Below are positions 6,225 to 13,611 of a stretch of 16,592 nucleotides of DNA, piece after piece. Position 1 is the stretch's first letter, and each line of letters starts with the position of its first letter. Both the position numbers and the translations under genes were made by a program. Under the pieces are notes generated by a model, which saw only the letters and a list, made by a program, of their open reading frames with translations, was not told the DNA's origin and ran no database searches. The stretch is from Bacillota bacterium (GTDB lineage: Bacteria > Bacillota > Sulfobacillia > JAJZYS01 > JAJYTV01): contig JAJYTV010000011.1 of NCBI GenBank assembly GCA_021792885.1, positions 1 through 16,592 on the forward strand, given 5' to 3'.

Positions 6225-7775
6225 TTGCCGGCACAGCGCCGACAGCGGCGGAAGGACTCCCCTTCGGCTGGCGGAGAGGGCGGTTCCGACGACAATTCCG
6301 TTCGGCGCCATCTCCAAGAGATCGTTGGATCCGCCGCTGGCGTTCTGCGGCTTCTGCCCTTCGCCCATCCCCCGACCGCAGAGGACGTCAAGGCGCAGCT
6401 CCTCGGCGACGACCTCGAGACAGCCACCTTGAGCCTGCCGGAGGGAACGCTTGCGGTCGTCTACCTCGGGTCGCTCGTGAAGAAGAGGCGCCTCTGGGAA
6501 GAGGTGCTGGGTCCGCTCCTCACCCAAACGCTCGCGGTCAACGACCTGCCGGGTTCGCAGCGCCTTGCGACCATGGAAGCGGTCCTCCGGCAGATGCTGC
6601 TCGGGTGGGTGATCCTCTTCCCTCCCGGGGGCATGCCGGTCGGCCTCCCGCTCAGGGGGCTGCAGCAGCGTTCCGTCGACGAGCCGTCGACGGAGAAGGA
6701 GATCGTCGGGCCGAAGGAAGCGCTCGTGGAGGATCTCGAGACCAACATCGGCCTGATCCGCAACCGCCTGCGCGATCCCGCCCTGCGCGTGAAGATGCAC
6801 GTCGTCGGCACGCGATCGAGGACGCGCATCGCGCTCTTGTACCTCGACGGGGTCGCCTCGAGCGATCTCGTGGCGCAGACCCAGCGCGGCCTTCCCACTG
6901 TCCAGATCGACTTCGTGCGCACTGCGGCGGACGTCGCGGAGGTCCTCTTTGGGCGGAGCTTGACGCCGTTCCCACTGTACGAGGAGACCGAACGCTCGGA
7001 CAGGCTGGCAGCCGCTCTCGCGATGGGACGCATCGGACTGATCGTCGAGGGGTCGCCGTTCGGCCTCGTCGTCCCCGTCACGTTCATGGAGTTCCAGAAG
7101 GACGCGGAGAGTGCTCTCCCCGGCCCGATCGTCTCCGTCTACGTGCGCTCGCTCCGCCTCCTCGGGCTCTTCATCAGCACGGCCGCACCCGGCCTCTATG
7201 TTGCCATCCTCACGGCAAACCCGGGGGTCCTGCCGCTTCCCCTCGCCCTCACGCTCAGCACGACGCGATTCGCCGTCCCCTATCCGGTCGCCACTGAGGC
7301 GCTGATCATGCTGGTCGTTGTCGACGTCCTTGCGGAGGCGACCACGCAGGCCCCCGGCGCGATCGGCAACACCCTGGCGATCGTCGGCACGCTGATCATC
7401 GGCCAGATGATGGTCCAGGCCCACCTGGCCTCGAGCCTCCTGATGATCATCGTCTCCGGGAGCATCATGGGCTCCTTCCTGACGCTCAAGTTCCACTTCT
7501 CCTACGCGCTGCGCATCTGGAAGTACGCCATCGTCCTCCTGAGCGCATTCTCCGGCCTGATCGGCTGGTTCACGGGCTTCCTCCTGCTGCTGGTGCACCT
7601 CGCTAGCCTGAAGTCCGCCGGCGTGCCGTACCTCTCCCCGCTCGGCCCGTTCCGCCCGTACGACCTGACGCACTACGGACCTTGGCAGCCGAACAGGGGC
7701 AACCAGCACCTGCGCCCGGCGATGTGGCGGGCGCAAGACCTCGTGCGCCAGCCGAAGCGTGGACGAGCCCATTGA
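6225..7775 (+). CDS. gerA-type: Spore germination receptor subunit A
   Basis: GerA-family subunit A, 516 residues, part of the A-B-C germinant receptor in the spore inner membrane. The N-terminal soluble domain carries the family signature GPKEALVEDLETNIGLIRNR near residues 162-181, followed by VVGTRSRTRIALLYLDGVAS. The C-terminal half has several membrane helices, including PGAIGNTLAIVGTLIIGQ around 377-394. TTG 6225 is chosen because GGGAGG lies eight bases upstream and a sigma-G-like promoter ends about 20 bases before it; earlier in-frame starts would lie upstream of that promoter. The stop TGA overlaps the TTG of gerB. The germinant cannot be inferred. The final 30 residues are basic and hydrophilic. 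Confidence 0.92.
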   Translation: MPAQRRQRRKDSPSAGGEGGSDDNSVRRHLQEIVGSAAGVLRLLPFAHPPTAEDVKAQLLGDDLETATLSLPEGTLAVVYLGSLVKKRRLWEEVLGPLLTQTLAVNDLPGSQRLATMEAVLRQMLLGWVILFPPGGMPVGLPLRGLQQRSVDEPSTEKEIVGPKEALVEDLETNIGLIRNRLRDPALRVKMHVVGTRSRTRIALLYLDGVASSDLVAQTQRGLPTVQIDFVRTAADVAEVLFGRSLTPFPLYEETERSDRLAAALAMGRIGLIVEGSPFGLVVPVTFMEFQKDAESALPGPIVSVYVRSLRLLGLFISTAAPGLYVAILTANPGVLPLPLALTLSTTRFAVPYPVATEALIMLVVVDVLAEATTQAPGAIGNTLAIVGTLIIGQMMVQAHLASSLLMIIVSGSIMGSFLTLKFHFSYALRIWKYAIVLLSAFSGLIGWFTGFLLLLVHLASLKSAGVPYLSPLGPFRPYDLTHYGPWQPNRGNQHLRPAMWRAQDLVRQPKRGRAH

Positions 7776-8875
7776 CCAGCCGCTTCTACCGCATCTCCGG
7801 CCGGCAGCTCTGGCTGCTCGCGACCCTGATCAGCATCTGCGTGACGCCGCTCATGCTCCCCGGTCTCGTCATTCCGATCCTGGGGCGCGACGCCTGGGCA
7901 GCGGGCGTCTTTTCACTCCTCGGAGGGGTCCTCGGGATGGGCTTCTCCGCTGCCCTGGTGCGGCGCTTCCCGGACCGCTCCCTGGGGGAGGTCGTCGATA
8001 CGGCCTTCGGCCCCGTGCTCTCCAAGGTGTACCTCGCGCTGCTCGCCCTTCTGTTCACCGTCGGGGCAGGCGTCATGTCGCACGGATTCGTCGCCGTCGT
8101 CGCGGGGCACGACCTGCCGCTGCTGCCGACGATGTACCCCGCGCTCCTGATCGCCGCCGTCGCCACGTTCGCGGCGTATTTCGGACTGGAGGTCATCGCG
8201 CGGAGCGCCGAGGTGCTGGCTCCCTTGATCATCGTGGGCTTCTTGATCATCAACATCCTCGCGCTGTCGAACGCCGGCTTCGGCCGACTGCTCCCGCTCG
8301 AAATCCCCTGGGACGCCATGGGGAGCGCCCCGGTGCTCGCAGCGCTCGGAACAGCCAGAGGGTTTCTCCTCGTGCTCCTCCTCGGCGCGCTTTCGCATAC
8401 GCTGCCGAGCACTGCCTCGTTGCATGTGGGGACGCTGATCGCCGCCCTCCTGATCACGCTGAGCTGCGCCTTGCCCATTGCCGTCTACGGCTCCGCCTTC
8501 GCGGCGATGGACCGCTTCCCGTTCGTGTCGGCGGTCGGCACCACCGGCTGGCAGTGGATCCCGACGCACGGCACGGTACTGCTGTTGATCTCCTGGCACG
8601 CGATCGTGTTCGTCGTCGTCGCCATGTACACATGGCTCGCAGCGTGGCTATGGAAGGTTCTTTGGGCCGGCCTCCCGTGGGTGTCGCTCGTGATCGGCAC
8701 CGGTCTTTGCGGTGCGCTCGTCGCGTCGGCCGCCATGTCGTCCGCGGCCGTATCGCTGCTCTTCAGCCTCTGGAACGATGCGGTGCTCGTGCTCGGCATC
8801 GCGGTCCCGGCGCTGCTCTGGCTGCGCCTTCGCCGGAGATCGCCGCGTGCGAGCCGGCGGGTGATCGAGCGGTGA
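7772..8875 (+). CDS. gerB-type: Spore germination receptor subunit B (permease-like)
   Basis: GerB-family (APC-superfamily-like) integral membrane protein, 367 residues with about ten hydrophobic helices, the usual length for the family. In known receptors the B subunit binds the amino-acid or nucleoside germinant. The start is TTG 7772 within TTGA, overlapping the gerA stop by four bases, which gives the expected short N-terminus TSRFYRISGRQLWLL before the first helix. It is probably translated by coupling to gerA, since no strong ribosome site is seen. The stop overlaps the gerC GTG. The C-terminus is a short Arg-rich tail (RLRRRSPRASRRVIER). Confidence 0.9.
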   Translation: MTSRFYRISGRQLWLLATLISICVTPLMLPGLVIPILGRDAWAAGVFSLLGGVLGMGFSAALVRRFPDRSLGEVVDTAFGPVLSKVYLALLALLFTVGAGVMSHGFVAVVAGHDLPLLPTMYPALLIAAVATFAAYFGLEVIARSAEVLAPLIIVGFLIINILALSNAGFGRLLPLEIPWDAMGSAPVLAALGTARGFLLVLLLGALSHTLPSTASLHVGTLIAALLITLSCALPIAVYGSAFAAMDRFPFVSAVGTTGWQWIPTHGTVLLLISWHAIVFVVVAMYTWLAAWLWKVLWAGLPWVSLVIGTGLCGALVASAAMSSAAVSLLFSLWNDAVLVLGIAVPALLWLRLRRRSPRASRRVIER

Positions 8876-10002
8876 GCGCGCAGGTGACGGCTCAGGGAGC
8901 GGCCCGCGTCGCGCTCCTGCTGCTCGCAGCAAACCTCCTGCCCCTTCTGGCGGGGTGCGGACAGCTCCGCTCGATCGACGAGCGCGCAATGGTCACCGGA
9001 GTTGCCCTCGATCGGGGTGAAAAGCCGGGGACAGTGCAGGTCATGCTCCAGTGGTACCACGGCGGTGAGCCGGCGCAGGCCTCTACCGGTGGCGGCGGGG
9101 GTGGAGCAGCCAGCGTACTGCTCGCAAACCGCGCTGGCGAGGGAACGGGCATCGCCGACGCGGTCGGGGCCATCCAGTCCCGCACCGATCGGCAGTTCAA
9201 TTTCGGCGTGACGCAGGTCATCCTCGTCTCGGAGGAACTCGCGCACGAGGGCGTCGCGCCCTACCTCGACTACCTCTGGCGCAAGCCGGAGTTCTCGCAG
9301 CTCGCGCAGATCATCGTGGTCCAGGGCAAGGCGTCCAAAATGCTGGAGGCCGGGGGCCCCAGCGGTACCGCGTTCCGCCTCTACCAGTACTCGCTGACAG
9401 CGAGGGCTGCGGCGGCGGGGAGCGTCCCCATCCCGTTCTGGCGCTTCCTCTCGCTCTCCTACGCAAAGGTGCAGGATCCCTGGGCACCGCTCCTCGCCCT
9501 CGAAAAGGGGCACTTCGCCTCGGTCGGCACGGCTGTGTTCCGGGGCGATCGGATGACCGGCGCCCTCGGGCGATCGCAGACGGCGTGCCTCAGTTGGATC
9601 CTGCATGTGGCCGGCTTCCAGGACATCACCACAGCGGTACCGGGCAGCGGCGTACCGCTCAGCCTGCACGTCCAGAGCACGAGCGTACGGCAGTCGATCG
9701 ACCAGCAGGGGATCGCCCACCTGCGCCTCGTACTGGGCACCCAGGTGCAGGAGGGCTACGGCGTGAACCTCTCGACGGCCGACCTGCAGTCACTCGAGGG
9801 CGCCGCCGCCCAGACCGCGCTTTCGGACGTGCAGTCCGCGGTTCAAGGACTGCAGGCGGCCAGCAGCGATGTCGTCGGGTTCGGGGAGCGGCTGCGCGAG
9901 CGCAGCCCGCAAGCGACGGAGAACTGGAGCGCATCGTTCGCCCGCATGCCCGTCGCGGTCGAGGTGACGGTGCACATCCGCACAGGGGGCCGCGCGGCTT
10001 GA
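8872..10002 (+). CDS. gerC-type: Spore germination receptor lipoprotein subunit C
   Basis: Ger(x)C-family lipoprotein, 376 residues, the third component of the germinant receptor, anchored by diacylglycerol on the outer face of the spore inner membrane. The signal peptide ends in the lipobox LAGC with Cys29. It is followed by typical family features: SIDERAMVTGVALDRGE, FGVTQVILVSEELA, then YLDYLWRKPEFSQLAQIIVVQGKA. GTG 8872 overlaps the gerB stop as GTGA. A second GTG at 8884 would also preserve the signal peptide. A run of six glycines in STGGGGGGAAS near residue 77 is an unusual flexible insertion. The stop lies 30 bases from the convergent Asp-box lipoprotein gene. Confidence 0.9.
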   Translation: MSAQVTAQGAARVALLLLAANLLPLLAGCGQLRSIDERAMVTGVALDRGEKPGTVQVMLQWYHGGEPAQASTGGGGGGAASVLLANRAGEGTGIADAVGAIQSRTDRQFNFGVTQVILVSEELAHEGVAPYLDYLWRKPEFSQLAQIIVVQGKASKMLEAGGPSGTAFRLYQYSLTARAAAAGSVPIPFWRFLSLSYAKVQDPWAPLLALEKGHFASVGTAVFRGDRMTGALGRSQTACLSWILHVAGFQDITTAVPGSGVPLSLHVQSTSVRQSIDQQGIAHLRLVLGTQVQEGYGVNLSTADLQSLEGAAAQTALSDVQSAVQGLQAASSDVVGFGERLRERSPQATENWSASFARMPVAVEVTVHIRTGGRAA

Positions 10003-10032
10003 GCCCTGGGCCAGGGCGCTGCGCTCGGGACC

Positions 10033-11970
10033 CTACTTGATCTGCGTCCAGACTTTCCCGCCGCTGCGCGTCACAAGGAGCCGGCCGTCGCTCGTCATGA
10101 GATACGCCTCTTGGGAGCTGCTGGGGGTCAGCGCCACGGGGCTCAGCTGGTCATCCGGCCACCGGTGCACCTGCACCGGCCGATTGCGTGACAGCACGTA
10201 GAGGCGGCTATTCGGAGGATTCGAAAACGCCACCCAGAGAGAGCCGCCGCCTTCTCCGACCGAAGAGAGGTAGTAGGCGGGCACGGCGGTTGCTCCCGTC
10301 GCCGTCGTGAGGCGATGGATCAACTGCACGGCCTCCCTCGCCAGGGCGGGATCCGTCAAGGAGATGGCGCAGACGGCTGCGGGCACCGACTGCACCGGCG
10401 CCTTGCGCCAGGTTTTGCCGCCGCTCCGCGTCAGATAGTCCTCAAACTGCCAAGGGCCGGTGCTTGCGGCGGCGCAGCCCGTCTTGGGGGTGGCGAAGTC
10501 GAGGCTGCTCATGGACTGCGGCAGCGCCGTGGTCACCGTCTCCCACCGCTTGCCCCCGTCGCGGGACGAAAGCAGCGTGAGGTTCGTGGCGTAGTAGAGA
10601 AGCCCCCCGCTGGCGGAGGCCAGCACGCCGTAGCCCGGCACCTGCCCTACGGTCGCCCACGCCTGCCCGCCACTCTGGGTGCGCTCTACCGCCAGGGGAT
10701 CGCCCGCCGTGCCGATGCCGAATCCGAGCCGGCTGTTCACGAGGGCCATGCCGAAGGGGGGCGCGCGCAGCGGGCTGAGCAACAGGCGATGCCATGTTGC
10801 ACCCCCATCGGTGGTACCCTCGATCTGCGACTGGGTCAGCCCTCCTCCCGAGAGCAGCCACCCGACGCGCGGCGTAAGCATGTCGAGGGCGGTCACGGAC
10901 GGGTTGAGCACGGGCGGCGACGCAGAGGCCGTCTCCCATGTCGACCCGCCGTCGCCGGTGCTCGCGAGGGTCGCCATGGCGGGTCCGGTGCACGCCTGGC
11001 AGAGCCCGACCATCACCGCATGCTCTTTGTCGGTCGCGGCTATCGCACCGGGCGAAGAGCCCGGGCCGGGCGCGACCGCGGCGGTGTTCCCCGGGGCAGG
11101 TCCGGCGCCTCCCGTCGAGCGCGCCAGCACGGGGGTCCAGTGGATGCCGCCGTCGCCGCTGCGAAAGACGCTGTAGGACGCCTGGCTCATGCCGGACCCT
11201 GCGGTGGCGACGAGCCAGGCGCCGCCGTCCGGTGTGCACACAAGGTCCGATGGGAAGGCGCCCTTGAGCGTGAATTCTGCCGTCCACGTGGCGCCCCCGT
11301 CGACCGTCCGCTCCACGGTGAGGGTGCCGTCGATGGGCGTGGTCGGAACGGCGATCCCCTCGCCTGCGCTGAAGAAGCAGGCCTGTTGCACAGGACCCGC
11401 CTTTGCCGCTGTCCAGGTCTGCCCCCCATCCGCCGTCGCAAGGAGGCGATAGGAGGCGGGGGCGTATGGCCCCCCGCGCGCCGCGAGCGCGTATCCTTGC
11501 GATGGGCTGAGAAACTGCACGCTCTCAAGGGGCTGTGCGCTGGGGACGAGGTGCCACGTCCTTCCGTTCGTCGTCTGTAGGAGCCCTGCGCTCGTCGCCG
11601 CGAAGCCGAGCGTCGGCGAGAGGAAGGAAAGGCCGGTCACACTCCCCTTGCCGAGGTACTGCGGCTGCCACGTCACGCCGCCGTCGCGCGTCGCGAGGAT
11701 GACGCCCTGTCCACCGGACCAGCCGTCCTCCGCGTTCACGAAGTGGAGCGCGGCAAGGTGCGGCGGGTCACCCGGAAGGAAGGTCACCTTCGTGGCAGCG
11801 GGCTGCATGCGGACGAGCGCTGCGGCGCTGGAAGGTCGGGCGGTGGGGCCCGGGGGCGTCGCCGCCGGCGCGCAGGCCGCCACGAGCAGCGCGGTGCCAC
11901 ACGCGACAAAGCCGAGGCGCATGCGGCCCCTTCCGGGCGCCCGCCGCCAGAGAATGTCCCTGCTGCGCAT
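10033..11970 (-). CDS. Asp-box (BNR) beta-propeller lipoprotein
   Basis: 645 residues from ATG 11970, preceded by AAGGAAGTGA. An internal ATG at 11922 would also give a good signal peptide. The lipobox VAAC (Cys33 of the longer form) predicts an exported, membrane-anchored protein. The mature part contains about eleven Asp-box-like turns spaced through the chain: TRDGGVTW, TTNGRTW, TADGGQTW, TVDGGATW, GDGGIHW, GDGGSTW, TTDGGATW, QSGGQAW, RDGGKRW, RSGGKTW and RSGGKVW. This repeat is typical of YCF48/sialidase-like beta-propellers, which act as binding scaffolds. No sialidase catalytic set was recognised. A Gly/Pro/Ala-rich linker (GGAGPAPGNTAAVAPGPGSS) interrupts the middle, perhaps separating two propellers. 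The role is unknown, and it is convergent with gerC. Confidence 0.88.
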   Translation of the reverse strand: MRSRDILWRRAPGRGRMRLGFVACGTALLVAACAPAATPPGPTARPSSAAALVRMQPAATKVTFLPGDPPHLAALHFVNAEDGWSGGQGVILATRDGGVTWQPQYLGKGSVTGLSFLSPTLGFAATSAGLLQTTNGRTWHLVPSAQPLESVQFLSPSQGYALAARGGPYAPASYRLLATADGGQTWTAAKAGPVQQACFFSAGEGIAVPTTPIDGTLTVERTVDGGATWTAEFTLKGAFPSDLVCTPDGGAWLVATAGSGMSQASYSVFRSGDGGIHWTPVLARSTGGAGPAPGNTAAVAPGPGSSPGAIAATDKEHAVMVGLCQACTGPAMATLASTGDGGSTWETASASPPVLNPSVTALDMLTPRVGWLLSGGGLTQSQIEGTTDGGATWHRLLLSPLRAPPFGMALVNSRLGFGIGTAGDPLAVERTQSGGQAWATVGQVPGYGVLASASGGLLYYATNLTLLSSRDGGKRWETVTTALPQSMSSLDFATPKTGCAAASTGPWQFEDYLTRSGGKTWRKAPVQSVPAAVCAISLTDPALAREAVQLIHRLTTATGATAVPAYYLSSVGEGGGSLWVAFSNPPNSRLYVLSRNRPVQVHRWPDDQLSPVALTPSSSQEAYLMTSDGRLLVTRSGGKVWTQIK

Positions 11971-12259
11971 CGCGGTCACTTCCTTCGATGGAGTCGCCGA
12001 ATGGAGAACACCGGAGTCCTCCGCCCGCGACGGGGACGCCTTCGTCGACGAGGTCGCCGGAAGAGCGGCTCGGGCGCCTGCACCGGTCGGCCCCGTCCGA
12101 TGCGTTCAGCAAATGCATTTCTTTCGGCTGCCGCGCGCTTCCCTGCAGGCGCATCCGGTTCCATGCGCGCGTGCAGGGGGCGGGAGAACGACCAGCCAAT
12201 GTGCACCAGCGGGGCGGATGCCCGGGTGCCGCCCGATCCTGCGCGGGAGGAGGGATCCC
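11971..12259. other. Divergent intergenic region without recognised gene
   Basis: This 289-base spacer lies between the Asp-box lipoprotein gene (minus) and the thioesterase gene (plus). It must hold two promoters, but no convincing -35/-10 pair, riboswitch or long palindrome was seen. The only clear site is the thioesterase ribosome site at its right end. Confidence 0.5.
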
Positions 12260-12673
12260 ATGGAGGCGGACTTCACCAGGCGCACCGTGATGGAAGTGCT
12301 CGGGATCGAGGTCGCGGAGATGAACGCGGACCGGGTCGTCATGACGATGCCCATCACGGACGCGGCCCGCCAGCCGTACGGACTCCTGCACGGCGGCGTG
12401 TCCGTCGTGCTTGCGGAGTCGTGCGCGAGCCTCGCCACGTGGCTGAACATCGACCAGACCTCCCAGATGGGGGTCGGGATCGAGGTCAACGCGAACCACG
12501 TGCGCGCCAAGCGGGATGGGACCGTGACGGCCGTTGCCACCCCGATCCACCGGGGACGGACGATGATGGTGTGGGACGTCCGGATCGCGGATGAAGAGCA
12601 GCGGCTCGTATGCGTCGCGCGCTGCACGGTCGCCGTGGTCGCGCGCGACCCCCGCTCCGCAGAGGTGCGCTGA
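12260..12673 (+). CDS. Hotdog-fold acyl-CoA thioesterase (MenI/YdiI- or PaaI-like)
   Basis: 137 residues, the usual length for a single-hotdog 4HBT thioesterase. ATG 12260 has a strong GGGAGGAGGG five bases upstream. Conserved features are GLLHGGVSVVLAES (residues 41-54), with H44, the Gly pair and the helix Glu E53 that acts as catalytic base in the YdiI/4HBT group. They are followed by VGIEVNANHVRAKRDGTV and HRGRTMMVWDVRI, which align by eye with YdiI, a 1,4-dihydroxy-2-naphthoyl-CoA hydrolase of menaquinone synthesis. A phenylacetate-type PaaI thioesterase is the alternative. The menaquinone reading would fit the menaquinol oxidase in this window, but the two are 10 kb apart and not in one operon. 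Probably cytoplasmic; it stands alone. Confidence 0.85.
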   Translation: MEADFTRRTVMEVLGIEVAEMNADRVVMTMPITDAARQPYGLLHGGVSVVLAESCASLATWLNIDQTSQMGVGIEVNANHVRAKRDGTVTAVATPIHRGRTMMVWDVRIADEEQRLVCVARCTVAVVARDPRSAEVR

Positions 12674-12739
12674 GGGGCAGGCCGCGGTCGAAGCCGGCCC
12701 GTGAGCCGGCGGACAAGCAATCGCTTGGAGCGGAACGCA

Positions 12740-12776
12740 GCAGCGGCAGCCGCCTGATCTTTGCGGCTGCCGCTGC
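12740..12776. terminator. Bidirectional terminator-like hairpin
   Basis: GCAGCGGCAGCCGC (12740-12753) and GCGGCTGCCGCTGC (12763-12776) form a perfect 14-pair stem with the nine-base loop CTGATCTTT. It lies between the convergent thioesterase and COG4315 lipoprotein genes. No U-tract follows on either strand, so termination efficiency is inferred from stem strength and position only. Confidence 0.65.
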
Positions 12777-12800
12777 GCCACTCCGGGTCTGGCTCGGTCG

Positions 12801-13439
12801 TCACCAGCCGGAACTGCTGGAACTGCTCGTGCTGCTGGAGCTGCCAGAGCCGCTGGGACTGCCGGAGCTGCCGACGGTTGTGTACGCGCCGGTGCTCACG
12901 GAAGTGCCGGAGGTGGCTGCGCCCGTATATCCGCCGGAACTACCGGACGAACCCGCGCTCGCCGCCTTCAGACCGGGAGTCGCGACCCACCACTCGTGCA
13001 GCAGTCCTTCGCCGTTCGTCTGACCCGGCGAGGAGTCCCCGCTGTACGTGTAGAGCAGGTGCCCGTCGTACGCCACCTGGTCGCCGTGCTGGTCCTTGAC
13101 GACGCTGAGGGTGCCGGTGAGGCCGCTCGGCGCCTCGAGCGAGCTGGACTTCACGACGAGGGACGGCCAGAGCGTCGCGCAGATGCCGGTGCAGGCCGAC
13201 GACGAGGCCGTGTCCTTCGTGAAGTAGTAGAGGGTCATCCCGGTCGCGGTGGTAAGCACCGTCTCGCTCTTGCCACCTACCGTGGCGGTCGCCGTCTTGA
13301 CGGGAGACGGCGCGGCCTTGGGGCTGCTCGAAGGCGATGGGCTCGCCTTGGGCTGCGATGTGGGCGCGGACCCGCACCCGGTCAATATCATCATCAGCAC
13401 CGCGCCGACCGCGCCGATGCTGAGAGGCCACCTGGTCAT
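12801..13439 (-). CDS. COG4315-type lipoprotein with Ser/Gly-rich tail
   Basis: 212 residues from ATG 13439, preceded by an AAAAAGGGGGGGAG ribosome site. The signal peptide ends at the lipobox LTGC (Cys22). It is followed by a Pro/Ser/Lys linker and then a domain with GMTLYYFTKDTASSSACTG, CATLWP, DQHGDQVAYDGHLLYTYSGD and LLHEWWVATP. This is the pattern of the 'secreted repeat of unknown function' family (PF03640/COG4315), here with a Cys pair in ACTGIC. The last 50 or so residues are almost only Ser, Gly, Thr and Ala and end SSSSGW, probably a flexible wall-spanning spacer. The biochemical function of the family is not established. It is divergent from the gene at 13612. Confidence 0.87.
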   Translation of the reverse strand: MTRWPLSIGAVGAVLMMILTGCGSAPTSQPKASPSPSSSPKAAPSPVKTATATVGGKSETVLTTATGMTLYYFTKDTASSSACTGICATLWPSLVVKSSSLEAPSGLTGTLSVVKDQHGDQVAYDGHLLYTYSGDSSPGQTNGEGLLHEWWVATPGLKAASAGSSGSSGGYTGAATSGTSVSTGAYTTVGSSGSPSGSGSSSSTSSSSSSGW

Positions 13440-13490
13440 GGCTCCCCCCCTTTTTGCGGTTGCCCTGGACAGCGGGGCGACCTACCTCTC

Positions 13491-13519
13491 ACATGGCGCG
13501 CACTGGGCGAATCTGTCAA
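13491..13519 (-). promoter_or_regulatory. Candidate promoter for COG4315 lipoprotein (weak)
   Basis: A perfect TTGACA lies on the minus strand at 13514-13519, about 75 bases upstream of the ATG. The hexamer at 17-18 bases spacing (CCATGT/CATGTG) is a poor -10. The -35 alone supports it. Confidence 0.25.
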
Positions 13520-13574
13520 GCGATGGATTGCCACGTCCGGTCGCGTCTGGGTCGCAGGATCTTGCACGAGCCCT

Positions 13575-13582
13575 GATACAAT
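13575..13582 (+). promoter_or_regulatory. Extended -10 promoter of the TIM-barrel-like gene
   Basis: TGATACAAT (13574-13582) fits the extended -10 form TGnTAtAAT of sigma-A promoters. No good -35 is found 17 bases upstream, as is common for extended -10 promoters. A start near 13589 would leave about 23 bases before the CTG start, including the AGGAGG ribosome site. Confidence 0.5.
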
Positions 13583-13597
13583 GCGGGGAGATCCGCG

Positions 13598-13603
13598 AGG
13601 AGG
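13598..13603 (+). promoter_or_regulatory. Perfect ribosome binding site placing a CTG start
   Basis: AGGAGG is followed by eight bases and then CTG at 13612. The nearby in-frame GTG at 13603 overlaps the ribosome site itself and cannot be served by it. Confidence 0.55.
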
Positions 13604-13611
13604 TGCTGGCG

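Noticed and set aside
6060..7772. Minus-strand 570-residue open frame opposite gerA
   Set aside because: Antisense of a clear GerA gene, hydrophilic low-complexity product, no family features.
8485..9720. Minus-strand 411-residue frame opposite gerB and gerC
   Set aside because: Shadow of two recognised genes; no domain signature.
7759..10002. A 747-residue fusion reading ending in GerC
   Set aside because: The first half is an out-of-frame translation of gerB; the real GerC starts at GTG 8872 with its own signal peptide.
10315..11580. Plus-strand 421-residue frame opposite the Asp-box lipoprotein
   Set aside because: Arg/Gly-rich antisense product with no motifs; the opposite strand has a signal peptide and eleven repeats.
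13438..13611. N-terminal extension of the TIM-barrel-like protein to ATG 13438
   Set aside because: It would overlap the divergent lipoprotein start, precede the extended -10 promoter and lacks a ribosome site.
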